Positions 9,054-17,864 of a stretch of 64,000 bases of DNA are shown piece by piece (the stretch's first letter is position 1; the number at the start of each line of letters is the position of its first letter). The stretch is from CATOSP01 sp965205385. Lineage in GTDB: Bacteria > Chloroflexota > Dehalococcoidia > Lucifugimonadales > UBA3495. The translations under genes and the position numbers were made by a program. The notes beneath the pieces are model-generated. The model did not search any database and was not told the DNA's origin. It was given only the letters and a program-made list of their open reading frames with translations. The stretch is from assembly GCA_965205385.1 (NCBI GenBank), contig CBDBGS010000003.1:1-64000 (forward strand), given 5' to 3'.

Positions 9054-9425
9054 ACCAGGTGTGGGAGTCCCAGGGCCTTTTGATAGTCCGCTGGCCTGTA
9101 TTGCTCCTGCTGCCCGTCATGTCGCGTCGGACCCTGTTGGAAGACCCATCACTCCCATCCCGCTGACATCAGCCCCTTCCCAATCCCGGCGCCACCTCCC
9201 TACTATAGGGATAGCCGATCATTGCCGGAGACCCAATCCCGGTCCCTCCAACAAGGATATATGTCCCAAAATGTCCCACTTTGTCCCCACAACAAAAAAG
9301 TCCGGCCTCCTACCATGTCAGGATTCTTCCGAGGGCGTACGGGACGGCGATCCGCCTTTCCGGGGGATCCGTCCGGTAGACCATGCCGGGTGCGGCTCGT
9401 TTTGATGATTGAGGATAATGTCTAG
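9054..9425. other. Intergenic region with phased hexamers and a hairpin
   Basis: No gene is seen in these 372 bases. They hold three evenly spaced TGTCCC hexamers (9262-9287) and an imperfect hairpin at 9342-9374 (GGACGGCGATCC against GGATCCGTCC) that could end transcription of the restriction-modification gene, although it has no T-tract. Confidence 0.5.
9262..9287 (+). promoter_or_regulatory. Three TGTCCC hexamers at exact 10-bp spacing
   Basis: TGTCCC starts at 9262, 9272 and 9282, so the copies face the same side of the helix. This is the pattern of a multi-site protein binding region. It lies 139 bp upstream of the MidA-like gene and 209 bp after the restriction-modification gene. Function is inferred only. 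Confidence 0.3.
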
Positions 9426-10646
9426 GTGACCGCGGAGTCTGAGATACGCCGCCGCATCGCGGAGAGGGGGCGCATCCCGTTCGCCGAGTTCATGGACGTG
9501 GCGTTGTATTGGCCTCGCGGGGGGTACTATTCCTCCGGCGGGAATGTCGGAGCTTCCGGGGACTTCTTCACCAGCCCGCTGGCACATCCCGCATTTGGCG
9601 CGTTGGTCGCGGTCCAGCTATACCAGATGTGGCTCGTGTTGGACAGGCCGGAGGTGTTTACGGTGGTGGAACCCGGAAGCGGCGATGGGCTCCTATGCCG
9701 GGACATCCTGACCTTCTCCGAGACCCTGCCAGATGGCTTCAAAGACGCCTTGCGCTACTTGTGCGTAGACCGGCGCGCTTCTTCAGGGCATGAGAAGGGG
9801 ATTGCGTCCGCCTCCAGGGTCGTCTCGGAGTCGCTGCCGGTCCGGGGAGTGACGGGGTGCATCCTCTCCAACGAGCTTCTGGACGCCTTTCCGGTGCATC
9901 AAGTAACCATGGAAGCGGGCCGCTTGCGTGAGGCGCTGGTGACCCTGAAAGACGGTAAGCTGGCCCTCACCACCGGCGAGCCCTCCACACCGGCATTGGC
10001 GGAAAGGCTGGATGGGCTGGGAATCACGCTTGCGGAAGGCCAGACCGCCGAGGTCAACCTGGGTCTGGCGGGCTGGGTGGGTGAGGTAGCCGCCGCGTTG
10101 GACCGGGGCTTCGTGTTAACCATCGACTATGGCCGTAGCGCCCGGGAACTCTACTCGCCCGAGGAACGCTTTCGTGGGACCCTGACCACGTTTTACCAGC
10201 ACGTGCAAACCGACAGTCCACTGCAACGCATTGGCCGGCAGGACATCACCTCGCAGGTTGACTTCACGTCCTTGGTCCGGCTCGGGGATCGGGCAGGTCT
10301 GGAGTTTTTGGATATCACGGACCAGAGGTCTTTCCTGGGAAACCTGGGAATCGGGGGGATGATACGGCGGTTGCGGACTGAAATCGCGGATCGAACGGAA
10401 TTCGTGGCTAACCATCGGGGGATGCTGGAATTGGTGGAGCCGGATGGCTTGGGGAAATTCAAGGTATTGGCCCAGGGCAAGAACGATAGAACACCGCAGT
10501 TATGGGGCTTCGGAGGAAAACCCCCCACTCAAGAGCTTGAAGTTCGGCTTGCTCCGCCTTTGATGACTAGGGACCATCTTGAACCGCACCAGGACCTTTA
10601 CAAGGACCCGGGAGCAGAATCCCGGTATACGTCCTGGCCTCAATAG
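9426..10646 (+). CDS. MidA/NDUFAF7-type SAM-dependent methyltransferase (DUF185)
   Basis: This 406-residue protein belongs to the DUF185 family, whose mitochondrial member NDUFAF7 methylates an arginine of a respiratory complex I subunit. Visible features are IPFAEFMDVALYWPRGGYY at the N-terminus, VVEPGSGDGLLCRDIL (SAM-binding glycine loop, near residue 82), SNELLDAFPVH (near 147), and FVLTIDYG (near 230). These match the family's usual order and length. The start is GTG at 9426. The last 7 bases overlap the end of the convergent YwgA-like gene. A bacterial complex I target is possible but not shown; no nuo genes are in the window. Confidence 0.88.
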   Translation: MTAESEIRRRIAERGRIPFAEFMDVALYWPRGGYYSSGGNVGASGDFFTSPLAHPAFGALVAVQLYQMWLVLDRPEVFTVVEPGSGDGLLCRDILTFSETLPDGFKDALRYLCVDRRASSGHEKGIASASRVVSESLPVRGVTGCILSNELLDAFPVHQVTMEAGRLREALVTLKDGKLALTTGEPSTPALAERLDGLGITLAEGQTAEVNLGLAGWVGEVAAALDRGFVLTIDYGRSARELYSPEERFRGTLTTFYQHVQTDSPLQRIGRQDITSQVDFTSLVRLGDRAGLEFLDITDQRSFLGNLGIGGMIRRLRTEIADRTEFVANHRGMLELVEPDGLGKFKVLAQGKNDRTPQLWGFGGKPPTQELEVRLAPPLMTRDHLEPHQDLYKDPGAESRYTSWPQ

Positions 10647-11200
10647 AAGTCTATAACTCCGCTGTTTACGAGCCCATTAATCGCGGACCGAACTGCGCTT
10701 TCATCGAAGTGGGGCTTCAAGTCTTGAATCGTCCGGACGATTGTGTCGACATCCGGACCTCCAGTTGGACGTAGCGACTTCCACAGGAACACGGAAGTAG
10801 TGCGGAGTTCGAGGTCTCGGGCATTGAACTTTCCGAAATACTCGACTAGTCGGTCCAGGTCTTCTCGGTGTTGGTCTATGGCTCTGTTTTGCTGGTCCCC
10901 TAGCATCCCCGTGTCCTCCTCGGAAGTGATGCTAAACCCACCGTTTTCCCCAAGATACTCGACGGTCACCTGACGGCGCAGTCTCGCAAATTCCAAGTCG
11001 GATAAGACCTCAGGCGAATATGGCCCGTAGGTGTAGAGAGTGAATCTGTAGCCCAGCGGGACTCCGTACAACTCCTGGAGCAGGTAGACGAGTTTCATAA
11101 ATACCGTCTTGCCGAATTGTGGCGAGACGCCTTCTAGCCGCCGTGCGAGCTCAAGCGGCAACTGTTTTCTCAAAGCGTTCTTATCGGTTTTCTGTATCAT
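10640..11200 (-). CDS. YwgA-like protein paired with HD phosphohydrolase
   Basis: This 186-residue protein resembles the YwgA family. The diagnostic stretch is FGKTVFMKLVYLLQE followed by YRFTLYTYGPYSPEVLSDL (about residues 29-71), a pattern also reminiscent of the Panacea/SocA-like fold. No catalytic residues are recognisable. It begins 15 bases after the stop of the HD-domain gene at 11216, so the two are one transcriptional unit. In Bacillus subtilis the HD protein YwfO and YwgA are also neighbours, which supports a shared function, perhaps control or sensing by YwgA of a nucleotide hydrolase. Start at 11200 (ATG); the protein end overlaps the convergent methyltransferase gene. Confidence 0.7.
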   Translation of the reverse strand: MIQKTDKNALRKQLPLELARRLEGVSPQFGKTVFMKLVYLLQELYGVPLGYRFTLYTYGPYSPEVLSDLEFARLRRQVTVEYLGENGGFSITSEEDTGMLGDQQNRAIDQHREDLDRLVEYFGKFNARDLELRTTSVFLWKSLRPTGGPDVDTIVRTIQDLKPHFDESAVRSAINGLVNSGVIDFY

Positions 11201-11215
11201 CGCACCCCTGAGCTA

Positions 11216-12517
11216 CTATTTATTCGAAAGGATTTCTTCGGCTTGCTGCCGGTCGGTCAACTTCACGCAGATCCTCCGTTGACTGGACCGCGCTAAATTC
11301 TTAACAACATTTGAATAGGATGATAGGGGCACCCCTACAGCGGGACCCCCAGAGTCATTGGGGACGATATGGAGGTCTTGGCCGTCAAGGTAGTACCAAG
11401 ATTTTGACGCATCGCTCACAAAAGCGACGAGATTCCCCAAGAGTCCCAGGTTCTCTTCCAACTGATTCAATTCGTTGCTGGTTGGGACCTCGGAAGTATG
11501 AAAAATCGATCTATGGTGGGTCCTATTCTTGATGTAGTCGCCATGCTCCCCACAATCCCCCGAGGCAACATGGCCTAGAACTCTCCAGTCGTCCCACTCC
11601 AAATACTCACCTAGGGTTTCAGATGACGTCGGGTCCGGGAACACACCAAGTGAACCTGGGCCGTTGACCTTAGTTAGCAATTCCAATAAGACGCCCTCGA
11701 CATGATGGTCGAAAGCCTGCCGTACGTGATGAAAGTACACTTGCGTGAACATCATGTAGCGGGCGAGGATGAGTCCCTCGGCCGCGTGCCATCCTCCTTC
11801 CTCTATGGCGATTACCGGGTCGCCTTCGCTTTCCAGCCCGAGGGTTACTGTCGCCAATATCCTGTCCAGGTCATATCTTCCGTATGAAACGCCGGCATGC
11901 AGGGAGTCCCGTAGCAGATAGTCAGCGCGGTCGGCGTCAAGTTGACTCGTAATAATTGGGCGCCACAGGAGACGGCGGGCGGAACTCTGAGCGAAAAGCA
12001 AGGCATCAGGCGCACCAGTTATCAAGTCGGCAATATCTCCAGCGGAAATGCCATAATTGCTATTCCCTGGATGATCTTCCAATGGCTCTTTGAGTATCGT
12101 ACGGATGATATAGGCAGAATAGTCCTCGTGTTGATACTGTCGGTTTTCCGCGGCATTGAACGGGAACAGATTTTCTCCGGAATTTGTGAATGGCGAGTGC
12201 CCGATATCATGCAATAGGGCTGCGAACCGTACCACTCTTCGATCACGTTCCAAACCGGCTTGAACGTAGCCACGTTCGCTTTCCAAATAGTGTTTGTGCC
12301 GTGCCACGATGGAATCATACATTCTGGTGGCGACGTGCATCGTGCCTAGCCCGTGTTCGAACCTGGTATGTGTCGCTCCTGGGTAAACGAAATCCGCGAG
12401 GGCCAACTGACGAATGCGCCGGAGGCGTTGAAATGCCGGGTGGTTGATTATCTCCCGTTCCCAGTCATCATATTCGATGAACCCATGGACAGGATCTCTG
12501 ATATAAAAATTAGGCAT
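11216..12517 (-). CDS. HD-domain phosphohydrolase, YwfO/dNTPase-like
   Basis: This 433-residue HD-superfamily hydrolase has the length typical of YwfO-like proteins and the architecture of dGTPase/SAMHD1 relatives. Metal ligands are visible: TRFEHGLGTMHVA (His55), the pair LLHDIGHSPF (His103, Asp104) and LDADRADYLLRDS (Asp194). The N-terminus IRDPVHGFIEYDDWE is characteristic. The likely reaction is removal of triphosphate or phosphate from a nucleotide, but substrate is not determined. It is the first gene of a two-gene unit with the YwgA-like gene. Upstream lie 182 bases without a clear promoter. Enzymes of this superfamily deplete dNTPs in some antiviral systems, and the restriction-modification gene is nearby, so a defence role is a fair guess only. 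Confidence 0.85.
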   Translation of the reverse strand: MPNFYIRDPVHGFIEYDDWEREIINHPAFQRLRRIRQLALADFVYPGATHTRFEHGLGTMHVATRMYDSIVARHKHYLESERGYVQAGLERDRRVVRFAALLHDIGHSPFTNSGENLFPFNAAENRQYQHEDYSAYIIRTILKEPLEDHPGNSNYGISAGDIADLITGAPDALLFAQSSARRLLWRPIITSQLDADRADYLLRDSLHAGVSYGRYDLDRILATVTLGLESEGDPVIAIEEGGWHAAEGLILARYMMFTQVYFHHVRQAFDHHVEGVLLELLTKVNGPGSLGVFPDPTSSETLGEYLEWDDWRVLGHVASGDCGEHGDYIKNRTHHRSIFHTSEVPTSNELNQLEENLGLLGNLVAFVSDASKSWYYLDGQDLHIVPNDSGGPAVGVPLSSYSNVVKNLARSSQRRICVKLTDRQQAEEILSNK

Positions 12518-12699
12518 GCTCTGAGACCATTGCTCTCTGGTAGGAATAGTGCTGCGTGGTCAATTTAGCAGGCTATGCAGTTCCGGGCCAGTGGCAAGAG
12601 TCAGTGCATTCTTCGACCGCCTATATTCTATACAACGGGCGAAAGGGCGGCTGGTTGATGTACTCTTAGACTATGAACCGGAGATAAATGTAGGTCGCC

Positions 12700-13266
12700 C
12701 TAGTCCCGTAGGTCGATCTGGGTGGCGACGGGTTTCATGCTCTCCACGACGAAGGCGATGTGCTCGTCCAGGTCGACGCCAAGCTCTTCCGCGCCCCGGA
12801 CGAGGTCGTCGCGGTTTACATTGGTGGCGAACCCCTTGTCGCGCATCTTCCGGCGCACCGACCGCGGCGTGACGTCGTTCAGGCTCTTGGAGGGGCGCAC
12901 CAGCCCGACGGCGCGGACAAACCCCGATAGTTCGTCGATGGCGAACAGGGTGTGCTCCATCAGCGATTCCCTGGCGATGCCGGTGTGGTCTCCGTGAGTG
13001 AGTACGGCGCGGATGATGTCGTCGGGGTAGCCGTGGTCCCGGAGAATGCCCGCCCCATAGTTGGGATGGTCCTCCGGGGTTGGGCAAATCTCCCAGTCGA
13101 AATCGTGGAGCAGCCCTGCGATAGCCCAACGGTCTTCGTCTTCACCGAATTTTCGGGCGTAGCCCCGCATGGACGCTTCGACGCTCAGCAGGTGCTTCAT
13201 CAGCATCTCGGTCTTGACGTGTTGATGCAGAAATCCGATGGTCTGGTCTCTATTCATCACGTCCAT
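12700..13266 (-). CDS. HD/HDIG-domain hydrolase
   Basis: This 188-residue single-domain HD protein has the metal-binding doublet in GLLHDFDWE (near residue 53) and further candidate ligands in THGDHTG and MEHTLFAIDE. It is of the small HDIG type often annotated as a predicted phosphohydrolase; the substrate is unknown. ATG at 13266 was chosen because AGGAGG lies 7 bases upstream; a longer frame to 13317 exists. The start overlaps the end of trmI by 17 bases, indicating translational coupling, so expression follows the tRNA methyltransferase. It is separate from the larger HD gene at 11216, which has its own leader. Confidence 0.8.
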   Translation of the reverse strand: MDVMNRDQTIGFLHQHVKTEMLMKHLLSVEASMRGYARKFGEDEDRWAIAGLLHDFDWEICPTPEDHPNYGAGILRDHGYPDDIIRAVLTHGDHTGIARESLMEHTLFAIDELSGFVRAVGLVRPSKSLNDVTPRSVRRKMRDKGFATNVNRDDLVRGAEELGVDLDEHIAFVVESMKPVATQIDLRD

Positions 13267-14125
13267 GGGATTCCTCCTGTTCTTCGCTATCAGTCTCCGG
13301 TGAAGAGTCCGGGTCACCTGCGGCGGGCCTCGTTCGCCGAGGCTCGCATCTGACGGCGGTGGTAAGGAAGCCGCTATGCGCGATCATTCGGTGTTCCGGC
13401 CTAACGCTCCGTTCGGTGACGTGCCAGGGCCGGAGCAGGGTTTCCACAGTCTCGATCATCTGAAATCTGGAGTCTTGCTCCAAGGCGAGGGTCAAACGGT
13501 GCACCTGCAAGATAGTTGGAAGGAAGCTCAGAACTATGCCCCCCATCACCAGACAGTCGCCGACCGTGGAGACTGTCTCCCACGGCTCGGGCACGTCCAG
13601 GACCACCCGGTCGATACCGCGTTCCGATATGCCCTCGTAGATATTGCCCAGCTTAATCGTGAGTCGTGAAAGGTCCGGGATGACTTTCTGGATGTTGGAC
13701 GTGGCCCGGGGGACCACCGACTCTTCGATCTCGTAGGTTATGACCTGGCCCGTGTCGCCGACGGCCCGCAGCAGCGCGGCGGTCAGGGAACCTGAGCCCA
13801 GGCCCCCTTCGATTACGGTTGCGCCGGGAAATATGTCGGCCATGGAGACGATATTGCCCAGGTCTTTGGGGTAGATGATCTGGGGACCTCGGGGCATCTC
13901 CCGGACGAAGTCGCCCAGGGTTGGACGCACGGCCAACAGGACGTGGCCCTTATCGGTGCGGTACCAGCCGCCGACGGTTTGACCGATCAGGTCGGCATGG
14001 GGCAACCGTCCCTGGTGGCTATGGAAGGTCTGTCCTTCCGACAGGGTCAAAAGATGGCGGCGTCCCTTGCGGTCTTGCAGCAAGGCCATATCGCCTTCAC
14101 CGAACAGGTTCTTGTCTGAGGACAA
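13250..14125 (-). CDS. trmI: tRNA (adenine-N1)-methyltransferase TrmI
   Basis: This 291-residue protein is of the TrmI/Trm61 family, which methylates adenine 58 (and in some archaea 57) of the tRNA T-loop as a homotetramer. Evidence is the SAM loop VIEGGLGSGSLTAALL (near residue 104), the segment PKDLGNIVSMADIFPG before it, and DRVVLDVPEPWE (near 172), all family hallmarks. The N-terminal small beta domain is present (residues 13-70). The start is TTG at 14125, supported by AGGAG 7 bases upstream; an ATG 12 codons later is an alternative. The C-terminal tail (from about 263) is acidic and low complexity. It overlaps the following HD gene. Confidence 0.9.
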   Translation of the reverse strand: MSSDKNLFGEGDMALLQDRKGRRHLLTLSEGQTFHSHQGRLPHADLIGQTVGGWYRTDKGHVLLAVRPTLGDFVREMPRGPQIIYPKDLGNIVSMADIFPGATVIEGGLGSGSLTAALLRAVGDTGQVITYEIEESVVPRATSNIQKVIPDLSRLTIKLGNIYEGISERGIDRVVLDVPEPWETVSTVGDCLVMGGIVLSFLPTILQVHRLTLALEQDSRFQMIETVETLLRPWHVTERSVRPEHRMIAHSGFLTTAVRCEPRRTRPAAGDPDSSPETDSEEQEESHGRDE

Positions 14126-14631
14126 TCGGCGGCTCCTGGGTTTAGCGGTTTTCGAGACCGGCGCGTTCCGACGGGTATTGTACGCCTTTTGCCCTCACCA
14201 TGCCGAGCGGCGTACAACCGGGTGCAGAGGCGGTCATCGGTCTTTCCGGCGAAGGATGGAATCCAGGTATGGGAGGTTCCGTTACGGGCGAGGCAGGAAG
14301 GCTCTAGGACTCAAGGTCAAGCCCGGAATGACGGTGGAGAGTCAGGGTATTCCAACAGTTGATAGCTCACTTGGCTAGCAACCCCCTTTCGCGTAAGGGA
14401 AAGGCTCTCTCTGACCTGAGCTTTCCAAGACCCTGGGAGAGGAGTCACGGTCTTACGATTATCGGCGCAATGGTCAGAACCGGGATTCACAGGATTATGG
14501 GATTCGCATGATCTCCATCATATAAATCCCGGAATCAGAGAAATCACAGTTCAGACGAACAATCTAAAGCCCCTGGCAGAGGAGTCTCCGGCTTTGCGCC
14601 GCTGCGGTCGTTGCGATAAAGTGGAGGCGTC
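14126..14631. other. Intergenic region with degraded repeat arms
   Basis: No gene is seen. From 14228 to 14334 there are degenerate arms of the GGAATCCAG / CCCGGAATGAC dispersed repeat. Around 14490-14540 is an imperfect palindrome built from GGGATTCACAGGATTATGGG and AATCCCGGAATC. The start of the DUF2203 gene lies at the end. Confidence 0.5.
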
Positions 14632-15030
14632 ATGAGACATCGTTTGTTCACCCTGGAAGAGGCTAACGCCGAACTGCCCTGGCTAGTCGAGACATTCGCC
14701 GGTCTTATGCCGGTAAGGGACGAACTGGCGGGCAAACAACAGGAACTTCTTGTACTGCTCCGGGAACGCCGGGGAAACGGCGCCACCAGCCACGAGTCGG
14801 AACGCAGGGAGTTGCAGCGCGCCGTGGACCGTCTTACGGAGGACTTGCAGGGCAAGCTCAGGGAGGTCGGGGACCGAGGCATAATCGTGAGGGACCTCTC
14901 CAGTTGGTTGGTGGACTTCCCGTCGCAGAGGGATGGGCGGGAGATATATCTTTGCTGGATACGCGGTGAGGAACGGATCGAGTTCTGGCACGAGACCAAC
15001 TCGGGATTCGACTCCCGTCAACCTTTATAG
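14632..15030 (+). CDS. DUF2203 family protein
   Basis: This 132-residue protein matches the DUF2203 family: FTLEEANAELPWL at the N-terminus, a central helical, probably coiled region (about residues 30-80), then the conserved GIIVRDLSSWLVDFPS and EIYLCWIRGEERIEFWHE. It is cytosolic with no signal peptide. The function of the family is not known; members are small and widespread in Chloroflexota and other phyla. The start has GGAGG 4 bases upstream. It stands alone between two intergenic gaps. Confidence 0.88.
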   Translation: MRHRLFTLEEANAELPWLVETFAGLMPVRDELAGKQQELLVLLRERRGNGATSHESERRELQRAVDRLTEDLQGKLREVGDRGIIVRDLSSWLVDFPSQRDGREIYLCWIRGEERIEFWHETNSGFDSRQPL

Positions 15031-15168
15031 CGACAGAGTTGCGATCCAGGGACGAAATCAGGCCCACTTGACCCGCATGCGAGTACGAAGGTGGAAATTC
15101 CATCGAGTGCGGGCTATCATAGGGTGACCATCCAAGGACCGGGAACCAATCTAGAGGAGGACTAGGTT

Positions 15169-16152
15169 ATGGCAGCAGGCTATACCCTTTGTATCGGGAC
15201 CATTGGCGGTGGACTGTCGCGGACCACTGACGGCGGCAACACCTGGGACCGCATCCGAGACCCGCTACCGTCCGAAAGTAACGTTCGGTCGCTGGCGGTC
15301 TACCCGGACAACCCCCACCGCATCATTGCGGGGACCGACGTGGGGATTTACCGGAGCGACGACAATGCGGCCACCTGGGAAAAGCTGGACTCACCTTTTG
15401 ACGACCTGCAGATCTGGTCGGTAGCGGTGGACCCGTCTGATTCGGAGACCATCTTCGCCGGGACCAGGCCCAACTCTTACCGCTCCAAGGACGGTGGCAA
15501 GACCTGGGACCACCTGGAAATGGGGCTGACCATCCCCTGCCCGGTTGGTATTCCCAGGACCACCAACATGATCGTCGACCCACGGGACAGCCGCACGGTC
15601 TGGGCGGGCATCGAGGTCGATGGCGTGTACAAGAGCCTGGACGGCGGCGACACCTGGTTGCACATGCCCGACCTGGGGTCGGACCCGTTCCACGGCGACA
15701 TCCACGGCATGGCGCTCAAGCCGGGGCCGACTACTTCGATCTACTGCACCAGCCCCTTCGGAATTGCCACCAGCACCGACGAAGGCGAGAGCTGGGACTA
15801 CCACTATTTCCCGAAGTTCAACGAGAACGACACCCGCTCCTACTGCCGGGGGATGGTAATCAAAGCCGACGACCCTAACGTCATGTTCGTTGGCAACGGT
15901 GACTCTATCCCTGGTTTCACGGGAGCCATCCAACGCACCAGCGACAACGGGCAGACCTGGGAGTCGACACCGCTGCCCACCGAGCCCAATTCGGTGGTTT
16001 ATTGGTTCGGCACCCACCAGGAAGTCCCCAACGTCATCGCCGGGGCCAGCCTGTACGGGTACGTGTACCTCAGCACCGACGGCGGCGACAATTGGCAGAA
16101 GCTGAAGAAGGAATTCGGCGAAATCCGCAGCGTAGCGGTAATGCCCAACTAA
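15169..16152 (+). CDS. BNR/Asp-box beta-propeller protein
   Basis: This 327-residue protein is made of repeated Asp-box (BNR) motifs: SRTTDGGNTWDRI, YRSDDNAATWEKL, YRSKDGGKTWDHL, YKSLDGGDTWLHM, ATSTDEGESWDY, QRTSDNGQTWEST and YLSTDGGDNWQKL, giving seven recognisable blades. Such propellers occur in sialidases, photosystem assembly factor HCF136 and Vps10-like proteins. No catalytic residues of a sialidase and no signal peptide were seen, so enzyme activity is not implied. Start at 15169 has GGAGG 8 bases upstream. A strong palindromic terminator follows. Confidence 0.85.
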   Translation: MAAGYTLCIGTIGGGLSRTTDGGNTWDRIRDPLPSESNVRSLAVYPDNPHRIIAGTDVGIYRSDDNAATWEKLDSPFDDLQIWSVAVDPSDSETIFAGTRPNSYRSKDGGKTWDHLEMGLTIPCPVGIPRTTNMIVDPRDSRTVWAGIEVDGVYKSLDGGDTWLHMPDLGSDPFHGDIHGMALKPGPTTSIYCTSPFGIATSTDEGESWDYHYFPKFNENDTRSYCRGMVIKADDPNVMFVGNGDSIPGFTGAIQRTSDNGQTWESTPLPTEPNSVVYWFGTHQEVPNVIAGASLYGYVYLSTDGGDNWQKLKKEFGEIRSVAVMPN

Positions 16153-16177
16153 CGCGCCGTTAGGTCTCGAAACCCCG

Positions 16178-16206
16178 AACGGGCTGGCACATGTGCCAGC
16201 CCGTTT
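16178..16206. terminator. Bidirectional hairpin terminator
   Basis: AACGGGCTGGCAC and GTGCCAGCCCGTT form a perfect 13-bp stem around a two-base centre, followed on the + strand by TTCT. It serves the BNR gene and possibly the convergent aldehyde dehydrogenase gene. Confidence 0.85.
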
Positions 16207-16241
16207 CTAGTTGGCCTGGATGGCAGTTCCAGTTTCAGGGA

Positions 16242-17738
16242 TTAGATAAACCTCGCCTGTTGGCGGGCTGTGGCGGCGTGGTCTATGTACACGGTGATGG
16301 TCTCGGTGAAGAAGTCGAAGGCTTCGGTGCCCTGCTCCCGTTGGCCTACGCCGGAGGCTTTTAGGCCGCCAAAGGGAAGGTGGACCTCGCCGCCGAGGGT
16401 TGGCGCGTTGACGTGGACCATGCCGGTCTCCACAGTGTTGATGTACTCGAACGCACGGGTCAAGTCCCTGGTATAGACTGAGGACGAAAGGCCGAATTCC
16501 ACGCTGTTGGATATCTGGATCGCGTCCTCCAGGTCCTTGGCCTTGAGCACGGTTAGAACCGGGCCGAAGATTTCCTCTTTGGCGATCCGCATGTCGGGCG
16601 AGACGTCGGTGAAGACCGTGGGCTCGATGTAGAATCCCTGGCCGTAGTCACCGCTGGTCAATCCGTTGCCGCCGTAGGCCAGGCTCGCGCCCTCCTCTGT
16701 GCCAACTCCGATGTACTCCAACACCTTGTCATACTGGCTCTGGCTGGAAAGCGGAGAAACGTCCACCGAGGGGTCAATGCCGTCACCGATTTTCAGCTTG
16801 CTGGTGCGGTCGATTAGGCCGTGCATAAACTCGTCGTAGACTGACTCTTCAACGATGACGCGGCTGGTTGCGGTGCAACGCTGACCGGTGGAGCCGAAAG
16901 CTCCTTGGACTATGCCTCCCAGGGCCTTGTCCATGTCCGCGTCGGCCAGGAGGATAACCGCGTTCTTGCCGCCCATTTCGGCCTGGACCTTCTTGAGCAG
17001 CCGGGCGCCGTTGCCGTAAAGTTCCGTCCCGATCTCAGTCGAGCCGGTAAAAGAGATGCCCTTTACGTCGGGGCTTTCCACCAGCGCGTTGCCAACCTGT
17101 GCGCCGGGTCCGGTTACCAGATTCAGGACTCCCGGGGGAACCCCGGCTTCCTCGAACACCTCCGCCAGCTTGGTGGCGCTGAGGGGGGTGGAAGACGCCG
17201 GTTTGAACACCAGGGCGTTGCCGCAGATCAGCGCGGGGGCGATCTTCCAGGTGGGGATGGCGATGGGGAAATTCCAAGGTGTAATGATTCCCACCACTCC
17301 CACGGGGCGCTTGATGGTATAGGCCACCGTGTTGGGGAGTTCGGAAGGCGTGGTGTAGCCGAACATTCGACGGCCCTCTCCTGCGGCATACTCGATAATA
17401 TTCATGGCCCGCTTCACTTCGCCCTGGGCGTCGCCTATGGGTTTGCCCTCTTCGACGGTGATGGTGCGGGCTATGTCGTCGGCCCTGCGGCCCATCACTT
17501 CCAGGGCGCGGAACAAGATGCCTGCCCGCACCGGGGCGGGGGTGTTGGCCCAACCGGCCAGGGCGTCCTTGGCGGCGCCGACCGCGGTGAGGGCGTCGTC
17601 GGCATTGGAGGTCTGGAATTCTCCGACTGACTCGGTCTTGTGCGCGGGGTTATACACCTGGTAGGTCCGTCCGGAGACCGACTCTACCCACTTACCGCCA
17701 ATGAAGTTCTTGTGTGTGGTGACGCCTGAAGTTGTCAT
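16242..17738 (-). CDS. NAD(P)-dependent aldehyde dehydrogenase
   Basis: This 498-residue enzyme belongs to the aldehyde dehydrogenase superfamily, nearest in look to semialdehyde dehydrogenases such as those for succinic or 2-oxoglutaric semialdehyde. Key elements are TPWNFPIAIPTWK, FTGSTEIG (cofactor binding), EMGGKNAVI (general base Glu), GQRCTATSR (catalytic Cys) and EEIFGPVL. The ATG at 17738 has AGGAG 5 bases upstream and starts just before the conserved NFIGGKWV; the open frame to 17819 has no such support. It is divergent from the chromate transporter. Exact substrate is not determined. Confidence 0.92.
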   Translation of the reverse strand: MTTSGVTTHKNFIGGKWVESVSGRTYQVYNPAHKTESVGEFQTSNADDALTAVGAAKDALAGWANTPAPVRAGILFRALEVMGRRADDIARTITVEEGKPIGDAQGEVKRAMNIIEYAAGEGRRMFGYTTPSELPNTVAYTIKRPVGVVGIITPWNFPIAIPTWKIAPALICGNALVFKPASSTPLSATKLAEVFEEAGVPPGVLNLVTGPGAQVGNALVESPDVKGISFTGSTEIGTELYGNGARLLKKVQAEMGGKNAVILLADADMDKALGGIVQGAFGSTGQRCTATSRVIVEESVYDEFMHGLIDRTSKLKIGDGIDPSVDVSPLSSQSQYDKVLEYIGVGTEEGASLAYGGNGLTSGDYGQGFYIEPTVFTDVSPDMRIAKEEIFGPVLTVLKAKDLEDAIQISNSVEFGLSSSVYTRDLTRAFEYINTVETGMVHVNAPTLGGEVHLPFGGLKASGVGQREQGTEAFDFFTETITVYIDHAATARQQARFI

Positions 17739-17864
17739 TCCGACTCCTAGAGCCTTAACATTCCTTTCGAAAGGCCTGTGGTCTGCCGGTAAGTTATCAT
17801 CCCTAATCGGAGACGGCAAGCGGCATCACAAGACGGCGTAGCCGCGACTAAACCAGGAGAAAAA

